Positions 8,155-16,292 of a DNA stretch of 64,000 nucleotides are shown piece by piece. Origin of the DNA: an uncultured Stenotrophomonas sp. Lineage in GTDB: Bacteria; Pseudomonadota; Gammaproteobacteria; Xanthomonadales; Xanthomonadaceae. The notes beneath the pieces are model-generated. The model saw nothing but the letters and a program-made list of their open reading frames with translations. It did no database searches and was not told the origin of the DNA. The position numbers were made by a program, and so were the translations under genes. The stretch's first letter is position 1. Every line of letters begins with the position of its first letter. The stretch covers positions 248,001 through 312,000 of the forward strand of contig NZ_CAJYVQ010000002.1 of the NCBI RefSeq assembly GCF_913778665.1. The letters run 5' to 3'.

Positions 8155-9544
8155 AGGAAAGCGCGTTGCGCTGTGGGGCTGGGGGCGTGAGGGCCGTGCC
8201 GCGTTTGCGGTGCTGCGTGAACGCCTGCCCGAGCTCGCGCTGAGCCTGTTCTGTCCGGCCGCTGAGGCCGAAGCCGCGCGCATGGAAACGCAGGGGTTGC
8301 TGGACGTGCGGGGTGAACCCACTGCCGACACGCTGGCCGCGTTCGATGTGGTGATCAAATCGCCCGGTATCAGCCCCTACCAGCCGATCGCGCTGGCGGC
8401 GGCGGAGCAGGGCACCACGTTCATCGGCGGCACCGCGCTGTGGTTTGCCGAACACGCGGCCGACGACGGCATCGTGCACGACGCGGTGTGCGTGACCGGC
8501 ACCAAGGGCAAGAGCACCACCACCGCGCTGGTCGCGCACCTGCTGCGCGCCGCCGGCCATCGCACCGGCCTGGTCGGCAACATCGGCCTGCCGCTGCTGG
8601 AAGTGCTGGACCCGCAGCCGGCGCCCGAGTACTGGGCTGTCGAGCTGTCCAGCTACCAGACCGGCGAAGTGGCGCGCAGTGGTGCCCACCCACAGGTGGC
8701 GGTGGTGCTGAACCTGTTCCCCGAACACCTGGACTGGCACGGCAGCGAGCAGCGCTATATCGAGGACAAGCTGCGCCTGGTGACCGGCGCCGCACCGCGC
8801 ATCGCCGTGCTCAACGCCGCCGATCCGCATCTGGCCGCGCTGTCGTTGCCCGGCAGCGAAGTGGTCTGGTTCAACCAGCCGCAGGGCTGGCACATGCGAG
8901 GCGACATCGTGCACCGTGGGGAACAGCCCGTGTTCGATACGCGCAACACGCCGCTGCCGGGCCGCCACAACCGCGGCAACCTGTGCGCGGTGCTGGCCGC
9001 GCTGGAAGCGCTGGGCCTGGATGCGGTGTCGCTGGCACCGGCGGTGCAGGATTTCCGTCCGTTGCCGAACCGCCTTCAGCGCATCGGCGTGGCCGATGGC
9101 CTGACCTACGTCAACGACTCGATCAGCACCACGCCGCATGCCAGCCTGGCCGCGCTGGAGTGCTTCGCCGGCCAGCGCATCGCGCTGCTGGTGGGCGGGC
9201 ATGACCGTGGCCTGGATTGGACCGATTTCATGCAGCACATGGCGCACGACGTGCCGCCGGTGGAGATCGTGACCATGGGCAGCAACGGCCCGCGCATCCA
9301 CGCGATGCTGCAGCCACTGGCCGATGCCGGCCGCTTCGGCCTGCACGCCGCCGCTGATCTTCCGGAAGCGATGGCGCTGGCGCGTGAGGCGCTGGGTACG
9401 CGGGGTGGGGTGGTGCTGCTGTCGCCGGGCGCGCCGAGCTTCGGTGCCTACCGCGACTACGTGGCGCGTGGCCGCCATTTCGCCGAACTGGCCGGGTTCG
9501 ACCCGGACAGCATCAGCGCGATTCCGGGGTTGGGCATCGGCTGA
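8135..9544 (+). CDS. murD2: UDP-MurNAc-L-alanine--L-glutamate ligase MurD2
   Basis: A 469-residue Mur ligase that adds L-Glu to UDP-MurNAc-L-Ala, making the substrate of MurL. The ATP P-loop [10 protein letters not shown] is at 122-131, the central domain carries [11 protein letters not shown], and the C-terminal domain contains the late Mur motif PNRLQRIG and the conserved [15 protein letters not shown]. The N-terminal nucleotide-sugar domain begins [19 protein letters not shown]. Start is GTG 8135, giving MKISQLEG and a 20-base overlap with murL; another GTG two codons upstream is possible. It differs from classical MurD (L-Ala--D-Glu ligase) in stereochemistry of the incoming glutamate; this assignment rests on its pairing with murL. 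Confidence 0.92.
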   Translation: MKISQLEGKRVALWGWGREGRAAFAVLRERLPELALSLFCPAAEAEAARMETQGLLDVRGEPTADTLAAFDVVIKSPGISPYQPIALAAAEQGTTFIGGTALWFAEHAADDGIVHDAVCVTGTKGKSTTTALVAHLLRAAGHRTGLVGNIGLPLLEVLDPQPAPEYWAVELSSYQTGEVARSGAHPQVAVVLNLFPEHLDWHGSEQRYIEDKLRLVTGAAPRIAVLNAADPHLAALSLPGSEVVWFNQPQGWHMRGDIVHRGEQPVFDTRNTPLPGRHNRGNLCAVLAALEALGLDAVSLAPAVQDFRPLPNRLQRIGVADGLTYVNDSISTTPHASLAALECFAGQRIALLVGGHDRGLDWTDFMQHMAHDVPPVEIVTMGSNGPRIHAMLQPLADAGRFGLHAAADLPEAMALAREALGTRGGVVLLSPGAPSFGAYRDYVARGRHFAELAGFDPDSISAIPGLGIG

Positions 9545-9646
9545 CGGCGGCAACGCGCGCCTGTGCGCAGGCGTGTGCCAGCATCGAGGTGATACCCGGC
9601 GGTGATTCCCTGTGTATCGTAGGTGCCCTGCTGCCAGGAGAAGACG

Positions 9647-10192
9647 ATGTTCAACTTCATCACCCTGTTCCTGCCCGCGGAAGTGTCGTCGAAGAAGGCA
9701 GCGCCCGTGCTCCAGCGCAATGGCCGCCTGCTTCGGCCTCATGATTCGCCTAGCCTGCAGAAGGCGGTTGGCCCCGACTGGCGGCTGTGGCTGACGTCTG
9801 ATACCTGCGAACCAGTGGACGGGCTGGCCTCAGCGCAGGCGATCGCTGGGTGTTCGAGCGTTTCCGATGGCTCGCGCTGGCGCAAGCGGGGGTACAGCGA
9901 GGAACAGATCGCCCAGATGCTTGTTCAGGAAAGGGAATTCGTGCAGCGCCAGCAGGAACAGCGGTTTCTGTCAGCGCAGGAAGACGGGCGCGAATGGCTG
10001 AGGATTGCCGACGGCCTGGCTGCGTTGGGCGTTGATCGGATCGGATTGCTGCTGCTGGGCTACTACTCCACCATCGCACTGTCGGTGCCGCATCCGGTTC
10101 CCCCGCAGCGGCATTGGCGGCGCTCGGTTCTGCAGGCGGCAGACCTGGTGGCCTTCGAACAGGGAACGTTGAACTGGCTGGACCTGTCCTGA
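9647..10192 (+). CDS. Unknown MxxFIT family protein, copy 1
   Basis: A 181-residue protein of a family I recognise only as hypothetical in Xanthomonadaceae. It starts MFNFITLFLP and has no signal peptide of normal form. Features are a PHDSPSLQKAVGPDWRLWLT segment at 31-50, a charged helix with RWRKRGYSEEQIAQML around 85-100, and a closing QGTLNWLDLS. Compared with the next gene it lacks the HCDCG motif: residues 53-57 read TCEPV. A CAGGAG ribosome binding site lies 6 bases before ATG 9647. It follows murD2 by 100 bases and may or may not be cotranscribed. Confidence 0.75.
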   Translation: MFNFITLFLPAEVSSKKAAPVLQRNGRLLRPHDSPSLQKAVGPDWRLWLTSDTCEPVDGLASAQAIAGCSSVSDGSRWRKRGYSEEQIAQMLVQEREFVQRQQEQRFLSAQEDGREWLRIADGLAALGVDRIGLLLLGYYSTIALSVPHPVPPQRHWRRSVLQAADLVAFEQGTLNWLDLS

Positions 10193-10211
10193 TCAGCGCC
10201 GGAGCAGGGTC

Positions 10212-10745
10212 ATGTGCACCTTCATTACCGTGTTTCTGCCAAGTGCATTGCCGCACGATGTGGCCGCCGCGGTTTTCACCCGCAGCGGACGGCGGCTGTT
10301 CGCCCATCAGTCGCCCAGCCTGCAGGCCGCCACCGGGCCTGGCTGGCGTCAGTGGTTGAGCGCCACGCATTGCGATTGCGGTACGGCGCTGGCTTCGGCG
10401 TCGGCCGAGGCGGCGTGGAAGGGCGATGCCGAGCGCTGGCGCAGGAAGGGCTGGGGCGAGGCGAAGATCGCCCGCGCGCTGGCCGAGCAGTTGGCCAGGC
10501 ATATGCAGGATCAGCAGGTGCGTCGCGATGAAGCGCTGGGCGATGCCAGCCAGTGGTTGCAGCGCATCGACGCGCTGTTGCAGGCCGGTGCGGCGCGTGT
10601 AGGGTTGCTGGTGCGTGACTACGACGGCTCGGTGAGTGCCCGGCAGCCGAAGCCACCGGAGTGTCGTTGGTCGCGGCCGCGGCTGGCGGCAGCAGATCTG
10701 ATGGCGCTTGCGCCGGGAACGTTGCACTGGATCGAACGCAGCTGA
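10212..10745 (+). CDS. Unknown MxxFIT family protein with HCDCG motif, copy 2
   Basis: A 177-residue paralogue of the preceding gene, 19 bases downstream. Shared blocks are MCTFITVFLP at the start, HQSPSLQAATGPGWRQWLS, the charged RWRRKGWGEAKIARAL helix and the end APGTLHWIERS. Unlike its neighbour it keeps His53-Cys54-Asp55-Cys56-Gly57, a compact cluster that could bind a metal or be redox active; that is inference. No catalytic domain is recognised. A hairpin repeat follows the stop. Confidence 0.75.
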   Translation: MCTFITVFLPSALPHDVAAAVFTRSGRRLFAHQSPSLQAATGPGWRQWLSATHCDCGTALASASAEAAWKGDAERWRRKGWGEAKIARALAEQLARHMQDQQVRRDEALGDASQWLQRIDALLQAGAARVGLLVRDYDGSVSARQPKPPECRWSRPRLAAADLMALAPGTLHWIERS

Positions 10746-10752
10746 AACCGCC

Positions 10753-10799
10753 ATCCACGCATGGCGTGGATCTCCTGTGGAGCCGAGCCCATGCTCGGC
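10753..10799. repeat. Two short hairpin repeats
   Basis: ATCCACGC/GCGTGGAT (10753-10771) and GCCGAG/CTCGGC (10782-10799) stems lie between the convergent ends of the MxxFIT pair and the SMI1/KNR4 gene. The form is that of the GTAG-type repeats, and they may end transcription from both sides. Confidence 0.6.
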
Positions 10800-10805
10800 G
10801 GGGTG

Positions 10806-11402
10806 TCAGTCCTCGTCCTGATCGATGAAGGCGTATCCACCATCGATCAGCTGCTGCAGGTACGCATCGAAGCTCGGCGCGATCACCGCGTAGCTGTCCG
10901 GATCATGCAGGTAGCGCACCACCTGGCCAGCTGTGCCGCCTGGCGCAGGATCAAAATCCAGATACAGCATCGAGGTGCCGCCGTTGTTCATGCAATGCGA
11001 GAAGCACAGCCGGCGGTTCATCGCCACATCGGCGTCGATACCTTCGCCGAGGATCTCCGGCTCGTCATCCAGCCATTCCTCGTAGATGGAACGGATGCTG
11101 TCGTCCCACTGCTGCTGGTCCTCGAAGATCTGCACCACCGAGCGCAGGTAGTATGGATAGCCGCCGTCCTCCACGTCCGAGCCCAGCATCAGCACGCATA
11201 CCTCGCCGCCGGGGTACTCGCGGAAGTGAGTGCCATCCACGCGCGACAACAGCGCCACGAGGCTGTCCGGCACCTGCGGCCACTGCGCGCGCAGGCGCTG
11301 CAGGTCCTGGCCGCTGGCGCCCTGCACATGGGCCCACTGCGGCGCATCGTCGACAGGCAGGCGTCGGATCAGTCCAGACAGAAAACGATCAACAAGGTTC
11401 AT
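10806..11402 (-). CDS. SMI1/KNR4 family protein
   Basis: A 198-residue cytoplasmic protein of the SUKH (SMI1/KNR4) superfamily. The family hallmarks are an LRAQWPQVPDSLVALLSRVDG helix leading into the beta-sheet, followed by a GGEVCVLMLGSD strand region, acidic loops, and a C-terminal SFDAYLQQLIDGG helix. SUKH proteins often serve as immunity proteins or in unrelated housekeeping roles. Here there is no toxin gene beside it, so an immunity role is not supported. The start codon abuts an inverted-repeat element (11411-11513), which leaves no clear ribosome binding site. Confidence 0.75.
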   Translation of the reverse strand: MNLVDRFLSGLIRRLPVDDAPQWAHVQGASGQDLQRLRAQWPQVPDSLVALLSRVDGTHFREYPGGEVCVLMLGSDVEDGGYPYYLRSVVQIFEDQQQWDDSIRSIYEEWLDDEPEILGEGIDADVAMNRRLCFSHCMNNGGTSMLYLDFDPAPGGTAGQVVRYLHDPDSYAVIAPSFDAYLQQLIDGGYAFIDQDED

Positions 11403-11410
11403 GCAGACGG

Positions 11411-11513
11411 GGGGACGGAGGGGATTACGTCGTATCCAACCACACCTGCGTCACGCCGCCAATGCAGAATGCGACGCGGAAGGGATGAGTGCGACTTAAT
11501 CCCCTCCGTCCCC
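11411..11513. repeat. Miniature inverted-repeat element with 22-bp arms
   Basis: Arms 11411-11432 and 11492-11513 (GGGGACGGAGGGGATTA.GTCG and its complement) match at 21 of 22 positions around a 59-base spacer. The right arm is followed by five T, giving terminator-like structure. It occupies nearly the whole divergent promoter region between the SMI1/KNR4 gene and the dienelactone hydrolase gene. It encodes nothing and looks like a mobile or REP-like miniature element. Confidence 0.75.
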
Positions 11514-11531
11514 TTTTTCTGGAGCAGACGC

Positions 11532-12317
11532 ATGAATCGGTGGCGATGCGGTGTGGCGATGATTCTGGGGCTGGCGGCGATGCCGGCCTGGGCGGCGATG
11601 AAGACCCAGCCGGTGGAGTGGAAGCACCAGGGCACGACGTTCAGTGGCGTGCTGGTCTACGACGATGGCGGGCATGACAAGCGCCCGGGCCTGGTGATGG
11701 TGCCGAACTGGAAGGGCGTGAACGAATCGGCCATCGAGAAGGCCAAACAGATGGCCGGCGATGACTACGTGGTGCTGGTCGCCGATGTGTACGGCAAGGG
11801 CGTGCGGCCGAAGACCGATGCCGAGGCTGGCCCGGTTGCGGCCAGGCTGCGCAACGACCGGCCGTTGCTGCGTGCCCGCGCGCTGGAGGCGGTGAACGTG
11901 CTCAAGGCGCAGGCCGGCAAGGCGCCGCTGGATGCCAGCCGGATTGGTGCGGTGGGCTTCTGCTTCGGTGGTACCACCGTACTGGAACTGGCCCGGGCCG
12001 GTGCGCCGCTGGCCGGTGTGGTCAGCCTGCACGGTGGATTGGGTTCGCCGCTACCGGCGCAGGCCGGGGGCACGCATCCGTCGGTGCTGGTGCTCAATGG
12101 TGCCGACGACAAGAGCGTGACCGCCGAGGACATCGCAGGTTTCCAGAAGGAAATGAACGCGGCCAAGGTCGACTGGGAATTCACCAACTACAGCGGCGCG
12201 GTGCACTGCTTTGCGGAGCGTGATGCCAACAGCCCGCCGGGCTGCCAGTACAACGAACGGGCGGCCAAGCGCGCGTGGAAGGCGCTGGATGAATTCTTCG
12301 AGGAACGGTTCCGGTAA
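11532..12317 (+). CDS. Secreted dienelactone hydrolase family protein
   Basis: A 261-residue alpha/beta hydrolase of the dienelactone hydrolase family. A Sec signal peptide (MNRWRCGVAMILGLAAMPAWA) spans residues 1-21, so the enzyme is periplasmic, unlike classical cytoplasmic DLHs. The nucleophile elbow reads GFCFGG, i.e. a Cys nucleophile as in DLH. The C-terminal VHCFAERDANS supplies the catalytic His, and NGADDKSV fits the position of the acid. Substrate is unknown. GGAG lies before ATG 11532, immediately after the inverted-repeat element. Confidence 0.85.
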   Translation: MNRWRCGVAMILGLAAMPAWAAMKTQPVEWKHQGTTFSGVLVYDDGGHDKRPGLVMVPNWKGVNESAIEKAKQMAGDDYVVLVADVYGKGVRPKTDAEAGPVAARLRNDRPLLRARALEAVNVLKAQAGKAPLDASRIGAVGFCFGGTTVLELARAGAPLAGVVSLHGGLGSPLPAQAGGTHPSVLVLNGADDKSVTAEDIAGFQKEMNAAKVDWEFTNYSGAVHCFAERDANSPPGCQYNERAAKRAWKALDEFFEERFR

Positions 12318-12325
12318 ACAAGCGC

Positions 12326-12346
12326 GTGCCGACCGTTGGTCGGCAC
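12326..12346. repeat. Hairpin between convergent genes
   Basis: GTGCCGACC/GGTCGGCAC with a 3-base loop, a 9-bp perfect stem lying between the ends of the dienelactone hydrolase gene and ispB. It fits the hairpin-repeat family of this genome and could terminate both transcripts. Confidence 0.6.
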
Positions 12347-12357
12347 ACCTCCACCCA

Positions 12358-13356
12358 TCAGTGCGAGCGCTGCACCGCGTAGCGGGCCAGGCCGCGCAGG
12401 GCGGCGACCGCGTCGTTGTCGCCCAGGCCATCAAGCGCACGCTCGGCGGCTTCGGCATATTCCTCTGCACGCGCGCGGCTGTACTCCAGGCCGCCGGTGG
12501 CACGGATCGCCGCCAACACCTCCGGCATCGCCGAGGCGTCGCCGTCCTGCACGACCGCGCGCAGGCGCTCGCGGGTGGCGTCGTCGGAATGGGCCATGGC
12601 GTGGATCAGCGGCAGCGTCGCCTTTCCTTCGGCCAGGTCGTCGCCCAGGTTCTTGCCCAGCTCGTCAGCATTGGCCGAGTAGTCCAGCACGTCGTCGGCG
12701 ATCTGGAACGCATAGCCCAGATGCATGCCATAGTCGAACAGGGCCTGCTGGGTCGCCTCGTCCACGCCGCTGGCCAGCGCGCCCAGGCGGGTGCCGGCGG
12801 CGAACAGCACCGCGGTCTTGCGTTCGATCACGCGCAGGTACGCGGCTTCGTCGGTATCGGGGTTATGCACGTGCAGCAGCTGCAGCACCTCACCCTCGGC
12901 GATGCGGTTGGTGGCATCGGCCAGGATCTGCATCACCGACATGCGCTCCAGCTCGACCATCAGCTGGAAGCTGCGCGAGTAAAGGAAGTCGCCGACCAGC
13001 ACGCTCGGCGCGTTGCCCCACAGCGCATTGGCGGTGCTGCGGCCACGGCGCAGGCTGGATTCGTCCACCACATCGTCGTGCAGCAGGGTGGAGGTGTGGA
13101 TGAACTCGATGATCGCGGCCAGCTGGTGGTGGTCCGCGCCGACGTTGCCGACCGCGCGGCCGGCCAGCATCACCAGCATCGGGCGCAGGCGTTTGCCACC
13201 GGCGGAAATGATGTGGTCGGCGATCTGGTTGATCAGCACGACGTCCGAAGACAGCCGGCGCCGGATCAGGGCGTCGACGGCGGCCATGTCGGCCGCGGCA
13301 AGCGACTGGATCTGGGGCAGGCCCAGGGCGGGACGGGTCTCTTCGGTGATGGTCAT
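12358..13356 (-). CDS. ispB: Octaprenyl (polyprenyl) diphosphate synthase
   Basis: A 332-residue trans-isoprenyl diphosphate synthase that extends farnesyl diphosphate with isopentenyl units to the side chain of ubiquinone. Both aspartate-rich Mg2+ sites are present: DDVVD at 94-98 (LLHDDVVDESSLRRG) and DDVLD at 221-225 (FQIADDVLDYS). GGKRLRP near 53-59 binds the allylic pyrophosphate. Small residues before the first Asp-rich motif are consistent with a long product; the exact chain length (C40 is usual in this group) cannot be read with certainty. The protein is cytoplasmic or membrane-associated. Confidence 0.95.
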   Translation of the reverse strand: MTITEETRPALGLPQIQSLAAADMAAVDALIRRRLSSDVVLINQIADHIISAGGKRLRPMLVMLAGRAVGNVGADHHQLAAIIEFIHTSTLLHDDVVDESSLRRGRSTANALWGNAPSVLVGDFLYSRSFQLMVELERMSVMQILADATNRIAEGEVLQLLHVHNPDTDEAAYLRVIERKTAVLFAAGTRLGALASGVDEATQQALFDYGMHLGYAFQIADDVLDYSANADELGKNLGDDLAEGKATLPLIHAMAHSDDATRERLRAVVQDGDASAMPEVLAAIRATGGLEYSRARAEEYAEAAERALDGLGDNDAVAALRGLARYAVQRSH

Positions 13357-13462
13357 GCGATCAGGCTTTCAGGCTCACCACTGATTATAGGCGCTGCCTG
13401 TGAATTCCGGGCGCAAACCGCGACTGGCGCCTGCGTCGCCCCGGTCGGGCCGGCCGCCTGCG

Positions 13463-13476
13463 TGAATACGTATGCA
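13463..13476. promoter_or_regulatory. Putative maltodextrin operator, copy 1
   Basis: TGAATACGTATGCA, with an ATACGTAT palindromic core, lies about 95 bases before the GH13 alpha-glucosidase start. The identical 14-mer recurs at 19174-19187 (opposite strand) and 21412-21425, always upstream of starch/maltose genes. The form, with a central CG, is that of a LacI-family operator. Confidence 0.75.
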
Positions 13477-13571
13477 GGCTGCGCCATGCCCGCAAGGCCA
13501 CCGCTAAGCTTGCCAGAACAGGATTTCGGCCCGCTTCCGGCGGGCCCTGCATGCCCGGAGGGGGGCTGTCG

Positions 13572-15185
13572 ATGTCGCACTATCCATGGTGGCGCGGAGC
13601 CGTCATCTACCAGATCTACCCGCGCAGTTTCCTCGACGCCAACGGCGATGGGGTCGGTGACCTGCCGGGCATCATCGAGCGCCTGGACTACATCGCCGCG
13701 CTGGGCGTGGACGCGATCTGGATCTCGCCGTTCTTCAAGTCCCCCATGGCCGATTTCGGCTACGACATCGCCGACTACCGCGACGTCGATCCGCTGTTCG
13801 GCCGACTGGACGACTTCGACCGGCTGCTGGCCAAGGCCCACGGCCTGGGCCTGAAGGTGATGATCGACCAGGTGCTGAGTCACACTTCGATCGAGCACGC
13901 CTGGTTCCGTGAGAGCCGCCAGGACCGCAGCAACCCGAAGGCCGACTGGTACGTGTGGGCCGATCCGCGCGAGGACGGCACCCCGCCCAACAATTGGCTG
14001 TCTCTGTTCGGTGGATGCGCCTGGCAGTGGGAGCCGCGCCGCGAGCAGTACTACCTGCACAACTTCCTGGTCGACCAGCCGGACCTGAACTTCCACAACC
14101 CGGCCGTGCAGCAGGCCACCCTGGACAACGTGCGCTTCTGGCTGGACCGCGGCGTGGACGGCTTCCGTCTGGACGCCATCAATTTCTGCTTCCATGACGC
14201 GCAGCTGCGCGACAACCCGGCCAAACCGCCGGAAAAGCGCGTGGGTCGCGGCTTCAGCCCGGACAATCCGTACGCCTACCAGTACCACTATTACAACAAC
14301 ACCCAGCCGGAAAACCTGCCGTTCCTGGAGCAGCTGCGCGCGCTGCTGGACGAGTACCCGGGGGCGGTCAGCCTGGGCGAGATATCCTCGGAGGACTCGC
14401 TGGCCACCACCGCCGAGTACACCCAGAACGGCCGACTGCATATGGGCTACAGCTTCGAGCTGCTGGTGGACGACTACAGCGCGGCCTACATCCGCGACAC
14501 GGTGTCCCGGCTGGAAGCGGCGATGACCGAAGGCTGGCCGTGCTGGGCGGTTTCGAATCACGACGTGGAGCGGGCGGTCAGCCGCTGGGGCGGCCACCCG
14601 GCCGATCCGCGCCTGGCCCGTATGCTGGTGGCGCTGCTGTGCTCGCTGCGCGGCTCGGTCTGCCTGTACCAGGGCGAGGAGCTGGGCCTGGCCGAGGCCG
14701 AGGTGCCGTTCGAGGCCCTGCAGGACCCGTATGGCATCACCTTCTGGCCGAACTTCAAGGGCCGTGATGGCTGCCGCACCCCGTTGCCGTGGACCGATGC
14801 GCCGCTGGCCGGTTTCACCACGGGCAAGCCGTGGCTGCCGATCCCGGCCGAACATCGAGCGGCGGCGGTGGCCGTGCAGGAGGCCGACCCGGGTTCGGTG
14901 CTGGCGGCCTTCCGCGGCTTCCTCGCTTGGCGGAGGACCCAGCCTGCCCTGCAGCACGGGGACATCCGTTTCCTGGACAGTGCCGAGCCAGTGCTGCTGT
15001 TCGAGCGTATGCTTGCAGGTGAAACCCTCCTGCTGGCCTTCAACCTGTCGGCCGAGTCGCTGAGCCATCCGCTGCCGCCGGGCAACTGGCAGCAGGTGGC
15101 GGTGCCGGGTCCGGATGCGGGCGCGGTGCAGGGCAATGAACTCCAGCTGCCGCCGCGTGCGGTGTATTGCGCGCGACGCAGCTGA
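13572..15185 (+). CDS. GH13 alpha-glucosidase (oligo-1,6-glucosidase type)
   Basis: A 537-residue glycoside hydrolase of family 13 without a signal peptide, so cytoplasmic or reached after import. The barrel opens with WWRGAVIYQIYPRSFLDANG. Catalytic residues are Asp201 in DGFRLDAINF (nucleophile), Glu270 in SLGEISSED (acid/base) and Asp331 in VSNHDVERA (transition-state stabiliser). A C-terminal beta domain follows. It should release glucose from maltose or malto-oligosaccharides. GGAGGGGG precedes ATG 13572, and an upstream in-frame ATG lacks this. It is a single gene with its own operator and terminator, separated from the main locus by two genes' length. Confidence 0.9.
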   Translation: MSHYPWWRGAVIYQIYPRSFLDANGDGVGDLPGIIERLDYIAALGVDAIWISPFFKSPMADFGYDIADYRDVDPLFGRLDDFDRLLAKAHGLGLKVMIDQVLSHTSIEHAWFRESRQDRSNPKADWYVWADPREDGTPPNNWLSLFGGCAWQWEPRREQYYLHNFLVDQPDLNFHNPAVQQATLDNVRFWLDRGVDGFRLDAINFCFHDAQLRDNPAKPPEKRVGRGFSPDNPYAYQYHYYNNTQPENLPFLEQLRALLDEYPGAVSLGEISSEDSLATTAEYTQNGRLHMGYSFELLVDDYSAAYIRDTVSRLEAAMTEGWPCWAVSNHDVERAVSRWGGHPADPRLARMLVALLCSLRGSVCLYQGEELGLAEAEVPFEALQDPYGITFWPNFKGRDGCRTPLPWTDAPLAGFTTGKPWLPIPAEHRAAAVAVQEADPGSVLAAFRGFLAWRRTQPALQHGDIRFLDSAEPVLLFERMLAGETLLLAFNLSAESLSHPLPPGNWQQVAVPGPDAGAVQGNELQLPPRAVYCARRS

Positions 15186-15212
15186 CCGATTTCTCCGGTG
15201 GCGGTACTTGCG

Positions 15213-15244
15213 GGGACGGGGCCGAAGCGCCCCGTCCCTTTTTT
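15213..15244 (+). terminator. Rho-independent terminator of the GH13 gene
   Basis: A 9-bp stem GGGACGGGG (15213-15221) pairs with CCCCGTCCC (15230-15238) and is followed by six T. Confidence 0.9.
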
Positions 15245-15380
15245 GTGGGTGGCTCCGGCCTTCACTTTCCAACGATTGGAATGGAATCGGCCGGGATGGG
15301 GACACGGGTGGCCCCCCCAGGGTGGAACTCCGATGCATGACCTCCTGCCTGGACGCTTCTGCTTCGGCACATGCCGCCTG

Positions 15381-16016
15381 CTACAGCGGGGGCGTAACGG
15401 CTGGAGGATGCGCGGCAGCGAGGGTCTGCAGCATCGCGAACTTGGCAGGATGTGCCTGCGCGAAGTACTGCGTGGCGGCGGGGTCGAGCTTGCCTTCTTC
15501 GCAGGCCCAGCCAAGCAGGTACTCCCGGGCAAGCGGGCCAAGCCTGAGTCCTTCCGGAACCAGGTCCTGCACCGATAGGGAGTTCGGCAGCGCATGCCTC
15601 AGCAGATACTGGGCACTGAGCCGGGCAAGCCACTCCGTCTCCTCTGCCGACAGGTGCTCAAGCGTCCAGGTGTCCTGCGACCGGGCCAGTGCCGAGACTT
15701 CAGCCAATGCGATGAGTTCGTTGGACAGCCACTGGCTTGCGAGGGTGGCGCGTAGATCGGCCCGGGGCAGTGACCTGAGCAATGCAGCAAGGCCTTCTGC
15801 CGTGCCTGCGAAGAAAACCAGTACGCAATTGACCAGATACGCCGCGCTCTGGCCAAGCGCGGTGCGATCCGGCTGCCCAGCCTGGATGGCCAGTGCGCCT
15901 TCCAGCAGCGGCAGCAACCGGGCCTTGTCATTCCACAGCCGGTGCACTTCGCTGGCGTCACGATGAAGTGCTATCAGGGTCTTCTGCAGAATCTGGTTCG
16001 GGGCATTCATCGGCAT
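15381..16016 (-). CDS. Hypothetical protein
   Basis: A 211-residue, Ala/Leu-rich, probably all-helical protein that I do not recognise. It begins MPMNAPNQILQKTLIALHRD; ATG 16010 is an equally good start, and neither has a strong ribosome binding site. Notable segments are a hydrophobic AAYLVNCVLVFFAGTAEGLAALL stretch that is too short and isolated to call a membrane protein, and a tail with PAATQYFAQAHPAKFAMLQTL. It stands alone, convergent with the GH13 gene and upstream of the TonB receptor terminator. Codon use looks native. Confidence 0.6.
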   Translation of the reverse strand: MPMNAPNQILQKTLIALHRDASEVHRLWNDKARLLPLLEGALAIQAGQPDRTALGQSAAYLVNCVLVFFAGTAEGLAALLRSLPRADLRATLASQWLSNELIALAEVSALARSQDTWTLEHLSAEETEWLARLSAQYLLRHALPNSLSVQDLVPEGLRLGPLAREYLLGWACEEGKLDPAATQYFAQAHPAKFAMLQTLAAAHPPAVTPPL

Positions 16017-16192
16017 TCTTGTTGTTCTGGACGACACGCCTGAAGATGGTAATGCACGGTAGCCGGCAGTGCGTTTCTTCTCCACGACAGGCGAACCGCC
16101 GCACCGCGTCCTGTCGCTGATGATGCTGGTCATCGCGATCCGCTGCGCTGTCCTGATCTCATGATGCTCTGCCGGGCGCGGTGTCGACGCGC

Positions 16193-16224
16193 AAAAAGAA
16201 AACCCGCTGCCTGCGCAGCGGGTT
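16193..16224 (-). terminator. Rho-independent terminator of the TonB receptor gene
   Basis: AACCCGCTGC (16201-16210) pairs with GCAGCGGGTT (16215-16224); on the minus strand the stem is followed by a T-rich run. It lies about 70 bases past the receptor stop codon. Confidence 0.85.
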
Positions 16225-16249
16225 TCCGGTCCTGCTCCCCTTGTGTGTC

Positions 16250-16272
16250 GCCGGGCATGGCCCGGCGCTACC
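16250..16272. repeat. GTAG-type hairpin repeat
   Basis: GCCGGGC-ATG-GCCCGGC followed by GCTACC, one unit of the dispersed hairpin repeat, between the receptor stop codon and its terminator. Confidence 0.65.
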
Positions 16273-16292
16273 GGTGCGTTGCCGGCCGGTTG

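Noticed and set aside
10806..11402. SMI1/KNR4 gene considered as an immunity gene of a toxin system
   Set aside because: No toxin, Rhs or polymorphic secretion gene is adjacent; the neighbours are metabolic or unknown.
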